From assembly GCA_025963955.1 (NCBI GenBank), contig JAOPZU010000114.1, forward strand, positions 1 through 11,839: a stretch of DNA of 11,839 nucleotides, written 5' to 3'. This stretch comes from Solirubrobacterales bacterium (GTDB lineage Bacteria; Actinomycetota; Thermoleophilia; Solirubrobacterales; Solirubrobacteraceae). The notes beneath the pieces are model-generated. The model was not told the origin of the DNA. It saw only the letters and a list, made by a program, of their open reading frames with translations, and did not search any database. The position numbers and the translations under genes were made by a program. Shown here piece after piece: positions 1 to 5,995 of the stretch (within the stretch, counting starts at the first letter, position 1; each line of letters opens with the position of its first letter).

Positions 1-297
1 GAGAGCTCTGTCGAGTTCTGGGATCGCGACGGCAGCTACCGCGCGGGGGTCGGGACCTGGCCCGACGGCGGGACGGGCGTCGAGCTGCTCGACGCGGCGG
101 GCACCCTGCGCACCCGGGTCGGGCAGCGCGGCGGTGTTGCCGGCGAGCCCGCGGTGATCGAGCTCTACGGTGCGGCGGGGGACTTCAAGGCCGCGATCGG
201 CGAGTACCCGGACGGCTCGGGCCGCCTCAACCTGTGGGAGGCGGACGGCCGCTCGGCGTCCGGCCCGGTCGACACCTCCCCGCCAGGCGACGCCTGA
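1..297 (+). CDS. C-terminal end of a beta-repeat protein (partial)
   Basis: The frame is open from the first base of the window to a TGA at 295-297, giving the last 98 residues of a protein that starts outside. Two related units of about 31 residues are visible, at residues 4-34 and 52-83. Each follows the pattern hydrophobic-x-aromatic/Leu, then DxxG or AxxG, then xxG-x-(W/Y)-PDG, then alternating hydrophobic residues and (D/A)xxG. The alternation of hydrophobic and polar residues suggests short beta strands joined by Gly/Asp turns. Similar 'xLxDxxGxxRxxxGxxPDG' patterns occur in uncharacterised bacterial repeat proteins, but no function can be assigned. The tail after residue 84 is Pro/Ser/Gly/Asp-rich and probably disordered. 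It converges on the GGDEF-EAL gene with 45 nt between stops. The frame call is firm because reading frame and codon bias agree; the function is unknown. Confidence 0.7.
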   Translation, partial: ESSVEFWDRDGSYRAGVGTWPDGGTGVELLDAAGTLRTRVGQRGGVAGEPAVIELYGAAGDFKAAIGEYPDGSGRLNLWEADGRSASGPVDTSPPGDA

Positions 298-310
298 CCC
301 TTCACTCCCG

Positions 311-343
311 GCCGGAGCCGAGCCGCCAGGCGAGGTCTCCGGC
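311..343. terminator. Possible bidirectional terminator hairpin between convergent genes
   Basis: GCCGGAG at 311-317 is the exact reverse complement of CTCCGGC at 337-343, giving a 7-bp stem with a 19-nt loop. It lies between the plus-strand stop at 297 and the minus-strand stop codon at 343-345, and its right arm touches that stop codon. There is no T-tract on either side, so it would be a weak intrinsic terminator at best. In DNA this GC-rich, a 7-bp chance repeat is not rare. Confidence 0.3.
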
Positions 344-2016
344 TAGAGGCCGTAGCCCAGCTCAGCGACGGGCGTGGGCCGGGCGTAGTGGAAGCCCTGC
401 CCGACGTCGCAGCCGAGCGCACGCAGGCGCTCGACCTGCTCGACCTGCTCCACGCCCTCGGCGACCGTGCGCTTACCGAGCGCGTGGGCCAGCGAGATCA
501 CGGCGGCGACGATCGCCGCCTCCTGCTCGGAGCGGTGCAGGTCGGTCACGAACGAGCGGTCGATCTTCACGATGTCGAACGGCAGCCGCTGCAGCGCCCG
601 CAGCGACGAGTAGCCCGTCCCGAAGTCGTCGATGGCCAGCGACAGCCCGAGCTCCTTCAGCCCGGCGAGGACCGCGCCCATGGCGCCCAGGTCCTCCATG
701 ATCGTGCTCTCCGTGACCTCCAGGCAGAGGAGCGCCGGGTCGGCCCCCGTCCGGCGCAGGACGTCCGCCACGGTCGGCACGAGGTCGGGGTGCTGGCACT
801 GCCGCGCGGAGAGGTTCACCGACATGCGGATGGGCATGCCGGGCCGGGCGAGCGCCCAGCGCGCGGACTGCGCGCACGCCACCTCGAGCACGTGGAGCCC
901 GAGCGCGTTGATGATGCCCGTCTCCTCCGCCGCCGGGATGAACTCCGCGGGACCGAGCAGCCCGCGCTCCGGGTGGCGCCAGCGCACGAGCGCCTCCACC
1001 CCGTAGAGCGCGCCCGTCGCCATCTTCACCTGCGGCTGGTAGTGGACCTCGAGCTCGTGCCGGTCGATCGCCCGGTGCAGCGCGTGCTCGACCTGCTGCC
1101 GATGGACCGCCCGGGCCCGCATGGCGTCGTCGAAGACCTCGTACACGCCGCCGCCGCGCTCCTTCGCGCGGTACATGGCGGCGTCCGCGTCGCGGATCAG
1201 CGCCTCGGGCCGAGCCTGCGCGTCGACGGCCAGCGCGATGCCGACCGACGTCTGGACGAAGACCTCGTCGCCGTCGAGCAGGAAGGGACTGCTCAGCGCC
1301 CCCGAGATGCGCTCGGCGATCTGGATCGCCTGCTGCTCGCCCGCGATGTCCTCGCAGAGCACGACGAACTCGTCGCCCCCGAAGCGCGCCGCCGAGTCGC
1401 CCGCCCGCAGCACGTCCTCCAGCCGGGCGGCGACGTCCACGAGCAGGCGGTCGCCCGCGGTGTGCCCGAGCGAGTCGTTGACCACCTTGAAGCGGTCCAG
1501 ATCGCAGAACAGGACCGCCAGCGACGAGTCCCGCCGCCCGAGCCGCGTCAGCGCCTGTCCGAGGCGATCGAAGAACAGCGCGCGGTTCGGCAGGCCGGTC
1601 AGCTGGTCGTGCAGCGCCTGGTGCGCGAGCTGCACCTCGGCGCGCTTGCGCTCGATGGCGTAGGTGATCGAGCGGACCAGCAGCCGCCCGTCGACCTGGC
1701 CCTTCACGAGGTAGTCCTGCGCGCCGTCCTGCACCGCGCGCATGGCGAGCCCCTCGTCGGCGCGACCGGAGAGCACCACCACGGGCACGTCCACCGCCGC
1801 CGTCCGGATCTGCGCCAGGCCGTCGAGCCCGTCCGCGTCCGGGAGCGAGAGGTCGAGCAGGACGCAGTCGTAACGCCCGTCGAGGAGGCGGTCGATGCCG
1901 GCGGACAGCCGCGGCGCGTGGTGGACGACCAGCTGCCCCTCGACCGCCTCCGTGAGCATCTCGCGGACGAGCAGCGCGTCCCCCGGGTTGTCCTCGACGG
2001 TCAGGATCTGGAGCAT
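343..2016 (-). CDS. Response regulator with GGDEF and EAL domains (cyclic di-GMP turnover)
   Basis: Predicted cytoplasmic response regulator that makes and/or degrades cyclic di-GMP; 557 residues from the chosen start. The receiver domain (about 2-119) opens with VEDNPGD (acidic pair E8/D9), has the phospho-acceptor D55 in LLDLSLPD and the conserved K105, and resembles Rcp1-type receivers. The GGDEF domain (about 134-296) keeps an intact GGDEF signature at 213-217. The product-inhibition I-site RxxD is at 204-207, exactly five residues upstream. The EAL domain (about 310-554) keeps EAL at 341-343, E433, the DDFGTGYSSL motif with D463/D464, K484, E520 and Q539. Both catalytic halves therefore look active. 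I chose ATG 2016 because AGGAG lies 12 nt upstream and the receiver begins at once. ATG 2064 adds 16 residues without a ribosome-binding site but would overlap the upstream kinase gene by 11 nt. The kinase immediately upstream is the likely phosphodonor. Confidence 0.93.
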   Translation of the reverse strand: MLQILTVEDNPGDALLVREMLTEAVEGQLVVHHAPRLSAGIDRLLDGRYDCVLLDLSLPDADGLDGLAQIRTAAVDVPVVVLSGRADEGLAMRAVQDGAQDYLVKGQVDGRLLVRSITYAIERKRAEVQLAHQALHDQLTGLPNRALFFDRLGQALTRLGRRDSSLAVLFCDLDRFKVVNDSLGHTAGDRLLVDVAARLEDVLRAGDSAARFGGDEFVVLCEDIAGEQQAIQIAERISGALSSPFLLDGDEVFVQTSVGIALAVDAQARPEALIRDADAAMYRAKERGGGVYEVFDDAMRARAVHRQQVEHALHRAIDRHELEVHYQPQVKMATGALYGVEALVRWRHPERGLLGPAEFIPAAEETGIINALGLHVLEVACAQSARWALARPGMPIRMSVNLSARQCQHPDLVPTVADVLRRTGADPALLCLEVTESTIMEDLGAMGAVLAGLKELGLSLAIDDFGTGYSSLRALQRLPFDIVKIDRSFVTDLHRSEQEAAIVAAVISLAHALGKRTVAEGVEQVEQVERLRALGCDVGQGFHYARPTPVAELGYGL

Positions 2017-2028
2017 GTCCGGGGCACG

Positions 2029-2033
2029 CTCCT
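2029..2033 (-). promoter_or_regulatory. Ribosome-binding site deciding the start at 2016
   Basis: The minus strand reads AGGAG here, 12 nt before the ATG at 2016. It is one of the few recognisable Shine-Dalgarno sequences in the window and favours the shorter start of the GGDEF-EAL protein over the ATG at 2064, which has none. The spacing is on the long side. Confidence 0.45.
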
Positions 2034-2053
2034 GCCGGGCGTCGAGCACCACG

Positions 2054-2980
2054 TCACCGAACATCGGGCGCTGCCGGCGTGGCCGGCCGGGCGTCGTCCT
2101 GGAGCGTGACGTGGAAGGTGCTGCCCACGCCGTCCGGGTTCTGGGTGACCCAGATGCGGCCGCCGTGACGCTCGGCGACCCGCCGGCAGATGGCCAGGCC
2201 GATGCCGTTGCCGGCGAACTCCTCGCGACTGTGCAGGCGCTGGAAGACGCGCCAGATGCGCTCGTCCTGACGGGTGTCGACGCCGATCCCGTCGTCGGTG
2301 ACGGTCAGCTCCCAGGCCGTGCCCCCGGCGGCCCGGCCGACCGCGACGCGGACCGTGTTGCCGCGCTCGGGACCGCGGAACTTCACGGCGTTCGAGATCA
2401 GGTTCTGCAGCAGCTGGCCGAGCTGCAGCCGGTCGCCGACGATGGCCGGCAGCTCGCCGTCGACGCGGACGGTGGCGCCGGCGTCGGCGATGGCGGGGCC
2501 GAGGTCGCGAAGCGTCTCCACGAGCAGCGTGTCGAGATAGACGACCGTCGTGTCGAGGCCGGCGCGTCCGACCCGGGAGTAGCGCAGCAGGTCGTCGAGC
2601 AGCGCCTTCATCCGCTCGGCGCCGTCCACGGCGTAGAACATGAACTCCCGCGAGCGCTCGTCCAGGTCGGCGCCCGCGCGGCGGTCGAGGAGCTGGAGGT
2701 AGCTGGTGATCATCCGCAGCGGCTCGGTGAGGTCGTGGGAGGCGACGTAGACGAGCTCCTGGAGCTCCTCCTCGGTGCGCTCCGCGCTCGCGCGCGCCGC
2801 CGCCAGGGCAGCGTGGGCCTCGGCCCGGCGCGCTTCCGGGAGCTCGTCGAGGAGCTCTTCGAGCCGGCTCAGCGCGTCCCGCTCCTTCGTTGACGTGTCG
2901 ATCGCGAGCTCCTGCACCGTGGACCTCTGATCGGCATCCCGGGGCGCGTCCTCAAGCCCCGCTCCGGGATCGTCAGGCAT
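2054..2980 (-). CDS. Soluble histidine kinase, HisKA + HATPase, no sensor domain
   Basis: Sensor-kinase-type protein of 308 residues from ATG 2980. The first ~70 residues are charged, rich in Glu/Arg/Ala and likely coiled coil (about 32-80). No membrane segment, PAS or GAF domain is visible. The phospho-acceptor H82 sits in ASHDLTEPLR, the H-box style of phytochrome-like kinases (Cph1 family), whose partners are Rcp1-like receivers such as the one encoded next. The catalytic domain has the N-box LISNAVKF (N197), G1 DDGIG (229-233), an F-box around WRVFQRLHS, and G2 GNGIGL (257-262), all intact. The C-terminal ~15 residues are Pro/Ala-rich. The stop is 37 nt from the start chosen for the GGDEF-EAL gene, so the two are probably cotranscribed and form one phosphotransfer pair. 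A GTG at 2992, with AAGG 4 nt upstream, is an alternative start adding four residues. Input is probably received through a partner protein, since no sensor is fused. Confidence 0.92.
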   Translation of the reverse strand: MPDDPGAGLEDAPRDADQRSTVQELAIDTSTKERDALSRLEELLDELPEARRAEAHAALAAARASAERTEEELQELVYVASHDLTEPLRMITSYLQLLDRRAGADLDERSREFMFYAVDGAERMKALLDDLLRYSRVGRAGLDTTVVYLDTLLVETLRDLGPAIADAGATVRVDGELPAIVGDRLQLGQLLQNLISNAVKFRGPERGNTVRVAVGRAAGGTAWELTVTDDGIGVDTRQDERIWRVFQRLHSREEFAGNGIGLAICRRVAERHGGRIWVTQNPDGVGSTFHVTLQDDARPATPAAPDVR

Positions 2981-2990
2981 CTCGCGCCGC

Positions 2991-2996
2991 ACGCTA
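2991..2996 (-). promoter_or_regulatory. Candidate -10 box for the histidine kinase operon
   Basis: The minus strand reads TAGCGT, 10 nt before the ATG at 2980, matching the TANNNT form seen before several other starts in this window. It overlaps by two bases the candidate -10 box of the divergent gene at 3007, so the two promoters would compete. No convincing -35 is visible. Confidence 0.35.
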
Positions 2997-3000
2997 CCTT
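2995..3000 (+). promoter_or_regulatory. Candidate -10 box, leaderless start at 3007
   Basis: TACCTT lies 6 nt before the ATG at 3007 and there is no Shine-Dalgarno sequence. In actinobacteria a TANNNT box at this distance places the transcription start at or next to the start codon, giving a leaderless mRNA. No clear -35 is seen. Confidence 0.45.
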
Positions 3001-3006
3001 GCTGGG

Positions 3007-3630
3007 ATGGCGCCCGACCAGGAACTGGACCCGCTCGACCCCCTCGGTGTCGGGGATCCCACCCCGACCCACTCCTCGGATCTGGACGAGCCCCAGCCCG
3101 AGGTCGAGGTCATCGACGTGGTCGCCAGCGTGGGCGAGCTCGACGTCATCGTCGTGACCCTGCGGGAGTTCCTGCACCGCTCCGGGGCCGTCCGCGCAAT
3201 CGCGCTGCTACCCGCCGCCGACGAGGAGGAGCCCCCGACGCTCGTCGACTGCGCCCGCCTGCAGCCCATCGAGGTCACCACGGGCGGGCGCGTCGTGCAC
3301 GTGCCTCACGCGATCCCGCTCGCGCCCGAGCCGCTGGCCCTCTACGACGTCAAGCAGCTGCCGCCGTTCGAGGTCACCCCGTCCGACGGGACGATCGCGG
3401 CGCCACTGGGCGGGGTCGAGCACTACGGCTACGCGGTGCGCAGCCTCGCGGGGGCGCTGGGCGAGGGCGCGGTCGCGCTCGTGACGTTCACGACGACGGA
3501 GCTCGAGGCGCCGCTGTCGCTCACCGCGCGGATCGGCGACCCGATCGTCCTGAGCCTCGGCGACGAGGAGTACGAGATGGAGCCGGGCTGGCCCGAGCAG
3601 CTGCCCGAGGCGCTCGACGTCGGCGAGTAG
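3007..3630 (+). CDS. Acidic protein of unknown function, 207 residues
   Basis: I do not recognise this protein. It has no signal peptide and no membrane segment. The first ~35 residues are Asp/Pro/Glu-rich and probably disordered. The rest alternates helix-like segments (residues 43-60) and strand-like segments (61-70, 88-100, 126-136, 153-162). The core, with AVRAIALLP near 61-69, TIAAPLGG near 129-136 and AVALVTFTT near 155-163, loosely resembles a GAF-type sensor fold; that is inference from spacing only. The C-terminus is again acidic. The ATG at 3007 is chosen because a TACCTT box lies 6 nt upstream and because longer frames would run into the divergent kinase. It sits head to head with the kinase gene, with 26 nt between start codons, so shared control is plausible. 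The DoxX-like gene follows 22 nt downstream with its own -10 box. Confidence 0.8.
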   Translation: MAPDQELDPLDPLGVGDPTPTHSSDLDEPQPEVEVIDVVASVGELDVIVVTLREFLHRSGAVRAIALLPAADEEEPPTLVDCARLQPIEVTTGGRVVHVPHAIPLAPEPLALYDVKQLPPFEVTPSDGTIAAPLGGVEHYGYAVRSLAGALGEGAVALVTFTTTELEAPLSLTARIGDPIVLSLGDEEYEMEPGWPEQLPEALDVGE

Positions 3631-3639
3631 CCCGTCCGG

Positions 3640-3645
3640 TACCGT
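3640..3645 (+). promoter_or_regulatory. Candidate -10 box, leaderless start at 3653
   Basis: TACCGT lies 7 nt before the ATG at 3653, between that start and the upstream stop at 3628-3630. No Shine-Dalgarno sequence is present. The placement matches the other start-proximal TANNNT boxes in this window. Confidence 0.42.
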
Positions 3646-3652
3646 CGCCGGA

Positions 3653-4048
3653 ATGAGAAAAGCCGCCAAGATCTTCGCCGGGCCGGGCATGCTCCTGGCC
3701 GGGATCAACCACTTCGTGAACCCCAAGATGTACCGGCCGATCATGCCGGACTACCTCCCGGCCCACCACGAGCTGATCCTCGCCTCCGGGGCGGCCGAAC
3801 TGCTCTCGGGCCTCGGCACGCTCGTGCCGGCGACGCGCAGGAAGGCGGGCTGGCTCTCGATCGCGACGCTCGTCGCGGTGTCCCCCGTGCACGTCTGGAT
3901 GCTGCAGAAGCACGAGGAGCGCTACGCCAAGATCCCGAAGTGGGCGCTCTGGGCCCGGTTGCCGCTGCAGCTGTGGATGATCTGGGCGGTCTGGGACACG
4001 ACCCAGACCCAGGACGTGGCCGGCGAGGACACGACGCTCACGGTCTGA
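3653..4048 (+). CDS. DoxX-like small integral membrane protein
   Basis: Membrane protein of 131 residues with four predicted hydrophobic segments, roughly at 6-22, 41-60, 66-84 and 97-114. The family signature region reads AGINHFVNP...MPDYLP, followed by a Glu in the second membrane segment (AAELLSGLG) and a Pro/His/Val-rich third segment. This is the usual size and layout of the DoxX/DoxX-like family. Members have been tied to thiol or redox functions in some bacteria, but most, including this one, have no assigned substrate. The start is fixed by the basic MRK N-terminus and a TACCGT box 7 nt upstream. The soluble tail after residue 116 is short and acidic. It follows the unknown acidic protein on the same strand with a 22-nt gap. 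It converges on the DtxR-type gene with only 3 nt between stops, leaving no room for a terminator. Confidence 0.85.
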   Translation: MRKAAKIFAGPGMLLAGINHFVNPKMYRPIMPDYLPAHHELILASGAAELLSGLGTLVPATRRKAGWLSIATLVAVSPVHVWMLQKHEERYAKIPKWALWARLPLQLWMIWAVWDTTQTQDVAGEDTTLTV

Positions 4049-4051
4049 CCG

Positions 4052-4744
4052 TCAGGGCGCTTCCACCCGCATCGCGTCCGCGAGCCCGCCGCCGATGGTG
4101 TGGACCGCGTCGCCGATGGTGACGGTCGCGGGCCCGCCGAACGGCTGGCGGGCCATGACGCGCACCTCGTCGCCGAGCCGGATGCCCTGGGCGTCCAGGT
4201 AGCGGAGCATCTCCGGGTCGCCGTCCGCGATCCGGCAGAACCTCCCGCCCTCACCGGCCGCGATCTCGGCCAGCGCGCGCGTGCGGTCCTCGCCCACCTG
4301 CAGTTCCGCCGACGGGATCGGCGCGCCGTGCGGGTCGTGGGTCGGGTGGCCGAGCTTGGCGGCGATGCGCGCCTCCAGGTCGGCCGAGATGACGTGCTCC
4401 AGCGCGTCCGCCTCCTCGTGCACGCGGTCCCACGGCACCCCGAGGTGCTCGGCGAGGTAAAGCTCGAGCAGGCGGTGGTGACGCAGCACCTCGAGCGCGA
4501 GGCGCCGGCCGTCGGCGGTCAGCGTCACGCCCTTGTACGGGACGTGGTCCGCGAGCCCGAGCTCGGTGAGCTTCCGGAACATCGCGGACACCGACGCCGC
4601 GGTCACGCGCAGGCGCTCGGCCAGGTCGTTCGTCCCGACGGCCCCGCCGTCGTTCGCCGTGCTGATCGAGTAGATCGCCTTGACGTAGTCCTCGACCGCC
4701 TCGGAGGACCCGGTGTGCGAGACGCGATGAGGCCCGACGGACAT
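4052..4744 (-). CDS. DtxR/MntR-family metal-dependent transcriptional repressor
   Basis: Metal-sensing DNA-binding protein of 230 residues, the three-domain length of actinobacterial DtxR/IdeR. A winged helix is at about 15-78, with the HTH near 37-66. The dimerisation/metal domain is at about 79-150. An SH3-like FeoA domain is at about 155-229. By eye-alignment to IdeR, the ancillary-site ligands H90, E94 and H109 are present. In the primary site, E116 and H117 are present, but the usual Cys is D113 and the usual N-terminal Met is D19. MntR has D and E at these positions, so manganese rather than ferrous iron is the better guess. K22 replaces the second N-terminal acidic ligand of Bacillus MntR. 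The start at 4744 is supported by a TATCGT box 6 nt upstream; GGAGG also lies 12 nt upstream. It is downstream of the alcohol dehydrogenase gene but has its own promoter signal. No target operator is recognisable here. Confidence 0.92.
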   Translation of the reverse strand: MSVGPHRVSHTGSSEAVEDYVKAIYSISTANDGGAVGTNDLAERLRVTAASVSAMFRKLTELGLADHVPYKGVTLTADGRRLALEVLRHHRLLELYLAEHLGVPWDRVHEEADALEHVISADLEARIAAKLGHPTHDPHGAPIPSAELQVGEDRTRALAEIAAGEGGRFCRIADGDPEMLRYLDAQGIRLGDEVRVMARQPFGGPATVTIGDAVHTIGGGLADAMRVEAP

Positions 4745-4750
4745 GCTCAG

Positions 4751-4756
4751 ACGATA
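4751..4756 (-). promoter_or_regulatory. Candidate -10 box for the DtxR-family gene
   Basis: The minus strand reads TATCGT, 6 nt before the ATG at 4744. GGAGG directly upstream of the box lies 12 nt from the ATG and could serve as a ribosome-binding site if transcription starts further away. The leaderless reading fits the pattern of this window better. Confidence 0.42.
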
Positions 4757-4765
4757 CCTCCGGGC

Positions 4766-4787
4766 CGGGAGGGCGAGCGCTCTCCCG
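4766..4787. terminator. Hairpin between alcohol dehydrogenase stop and DtxR-gene start
   Basis: CGGGAG at 4766-4771 pairs with CTCCCG at 4782-4787. One G-T pair and two more G-C pairs extend the stem to nine pairs around a GAGC tetraloop. It starts 27 nt past the dehydrogenase stop, where a terminator would sit. It also covers the -35 zone of the DtxR-gene promoter, so an operator role is possible. There is no T-tract, and it does not resemble the classic 19-bp DtxR/IdeR box. Confidence 0.4.
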
Positions 4788-4813
4788 ACCTGACGACAAG
4801 GCGCCGCCGGTCC

Positions 4814-5929
4814 TCAGGCGAACTCGATCACGGAGCGGATGCCGTCGGCCGCGTGCATCAGGTCGAAGCCCTTGTTGACCTCGTCCAGCGTGAGGCGGTG
4901 GGAGATGAACGCGTCGACGTCGATGTCCCCCGCCAGGTAGCGGTCGACGAGCTGCGGCACCTGGTCGCGTCCCTTCACGCCGCCGAAGCTCGAGCCCGCG
5001 ATGCGCCGGCCGGTGATCAGGTAGCGCGGGATGACGTCGAGCGTCTCGCCCTTCCCCGCCACACCGGTCACCGTGCACAGGCCCCAGCCCATGCGGGCGG
5101 CCTCGACGGCCTGGCGCATGACCTTCACGTTGCCCGTCGCCTCGAACGTGTAGTCCGCGCCGAAGCCGCCGGTCATCTCCAGGATCCGCTCGACGGCATC
5201 CGGCCCGCCGAGCATCACGTCGGTCGCGCCCTGGCCCTTGGCGAGCTCCAGCCGGTCCTCGGACAAGTCGACGCAGACGATGCGCTCGGCGCCCTGCAGC
5301 CGTGCGCCGGCCACCGCGCCGAGGCCGACCATCCCCGCGCCGAAGACGACGACGAACGAGCCCTCCTCGACGTTCGCGGTGTTCATCGCGGCACCGAGCC
5401 CGGTGGACAGCCCGCAGGCGAAGAGGCACGCGCGGTCCAGCGGCGCGTCCCGGCTGACCTTCGCCAGGGCGATCTCCGGCATGACGGTCGCCTCGGCGAA
5501 GGTCGAGGTGCCCATGAAGTGACGGATCGGCTCGCCGCCGTCACCGATCCTCCGCAGGCGGGTCGTCCCGTCGGGCAGGTGGCCCTTGCCCTGCTCGTCG
5601 CGGATCGCGAGGCAGATGTTGGTCTTCGGCGACTCGCAGTGGACGCACTCGCGGCACTGCGGCGAGAACAGCGTGACGACGTGGTCGCCGACGGCCAGCG
5701 ACGTGACGCCCTCCCCGATCGCCTCCACGACACCCGCCCCCTCGTGGCCGAGGACGGTCGGCGCGTAGCCGGACGGGTCGACGCCGGAGGCGGTGTACAT
5801 GTCCGTGTGGCAGACGCCGCAGGCCACGAGGCGGACGAGCACCTCGCCGCGCTGCGGGCCGTCGAGCTCGACGTCCTGGACGACGAGCGGCTGGGCGAAT
5901 TCCTCGAGGACGGCGGCGCGGATCTTCAT
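4814..5929 (-). CDS. Zinc-dependent class III alcohol dehydrogenase (S-hydroxymethyl-thiol / formaldehyde dehydrogenase type)
   Basis: Medium-chain, NAD-linked dehydrogenase of 371 residues, the standard class III length. Catalytic zinc ligands are C40 (ACGVCHTD), H62 (LGHEGAG) and C172. Structural zinc cysteines are C92, C95, C98 and C106. The Rossmann loop is GAGMVG at 197-202, with D221 favouring NAD over NADP. Class III hallmarks are the GKGHLPDGTTR stretch with R124 (the Arg that holds the thiol-adduct carboxylate), MGTSTFAE near 139, SSFGGVKGR near 313-321, and NKGFDLMHAADGIRSV near the end. The likely role is oxidation of the spontaneous formaldehyde-thiol adduct. D51 is kept, but the neighbouring acidic residue of the glutathione enzymes appears to be S53, so another thiol (for example mycothiol) or a different alcohol cannot be excluded. 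The start at 5929 has TAGGCT 7 nt upstream. It appears to be its own transcription unit, flanked by hairpins. Confidence 0.9.
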   Translation of the reverse strand: MKIRAAVLEEFAQPLVVQDVELDGPQRGEVLVRLVACGVCHTDMYTASGVDPSGYAPTVLGHEGAGVVEAIGEGVTSLAVGDHVVTLFSPQCRECVHCESPKTNICLAIRDEQGKGHLPDGTTRLRRIGDGGEPIRHFMGTSTFAEATVMPEIALAKVSRDAPLDRACLFACGLSTGLGAAMNTANVEEGSFVVVFGAGMVGLGAVAGARLQGAERIVCVDLSEDRLELAKGQGATDVMLGGPDAVERILEMTGGFGADYTFEATGNVKVMRQAVEAARMGWGLCTVTGVAGKGETLDVIPRYLITGRRIAGSSFGGVKGRDQVPQLVDRYLAGDIDVDAFISHRLTLDEVNKGFDLMHAADGIRSVIEFA

Positions 5930-5936
5930 GCCCGCG

Positions 5937-5942
5937 AGCCTA
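5937..5942 (-). promoter_or_regulatory. Candidate -10 box, leaderless start at 5929
   Basis: The minus strand reads TAGGCT, 7 nt before the ATG at 5929, with no Shine-Dalgarno sequence between. The same hexamer precedes the phosphatase gene at 8485-8490. Confidence 0.45.
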
Positions 5943-5951
5943 GTGAACGGT

Positions 5952-5979
5952 CGCCCCGCTGCGTCCAGACAGCGGGGCG
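5952..5979. terminator. Perfect 10-bp stem-loop after the sigma-factor gene
   Basis: CGCCCCGCTG at 5952-5961 and CAGCGGGGCG at 5970-5979 are exact reverse complements with an 8-nt loop. On the minus strand the hairpin begins 16 nt after the sigma-factor stop and ends 9 nt before the dehydrogenase -10 box. It could terminate sigma transcription, or act as an operator over the dehydrogenase promoter's upstream region. No T-tract follows. Confidence 0.5.
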
Positions 5980-5995
5980 GCGCCGGTGGCCCGGG

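Noticed and set aside
388..2109. A plus-strand open frame of 573 codons opposite the GGDEF-EAL gene
   Set aside because: Low-complexity composition (many Arg, His, Val, Leu, Asp) and no recognisable motif; the minus-strand frame carries intact receiver, GGDEF and EAL signatures.
4766..4787. DtxR/IdeR operator for autoregulation
   Set aside because: The inverted repeat overlaps the promoter zone but bears no resemblance to the 19-bp TTAGGTTAGC-type box or the MntR box, so it is listed only as a hairpin.
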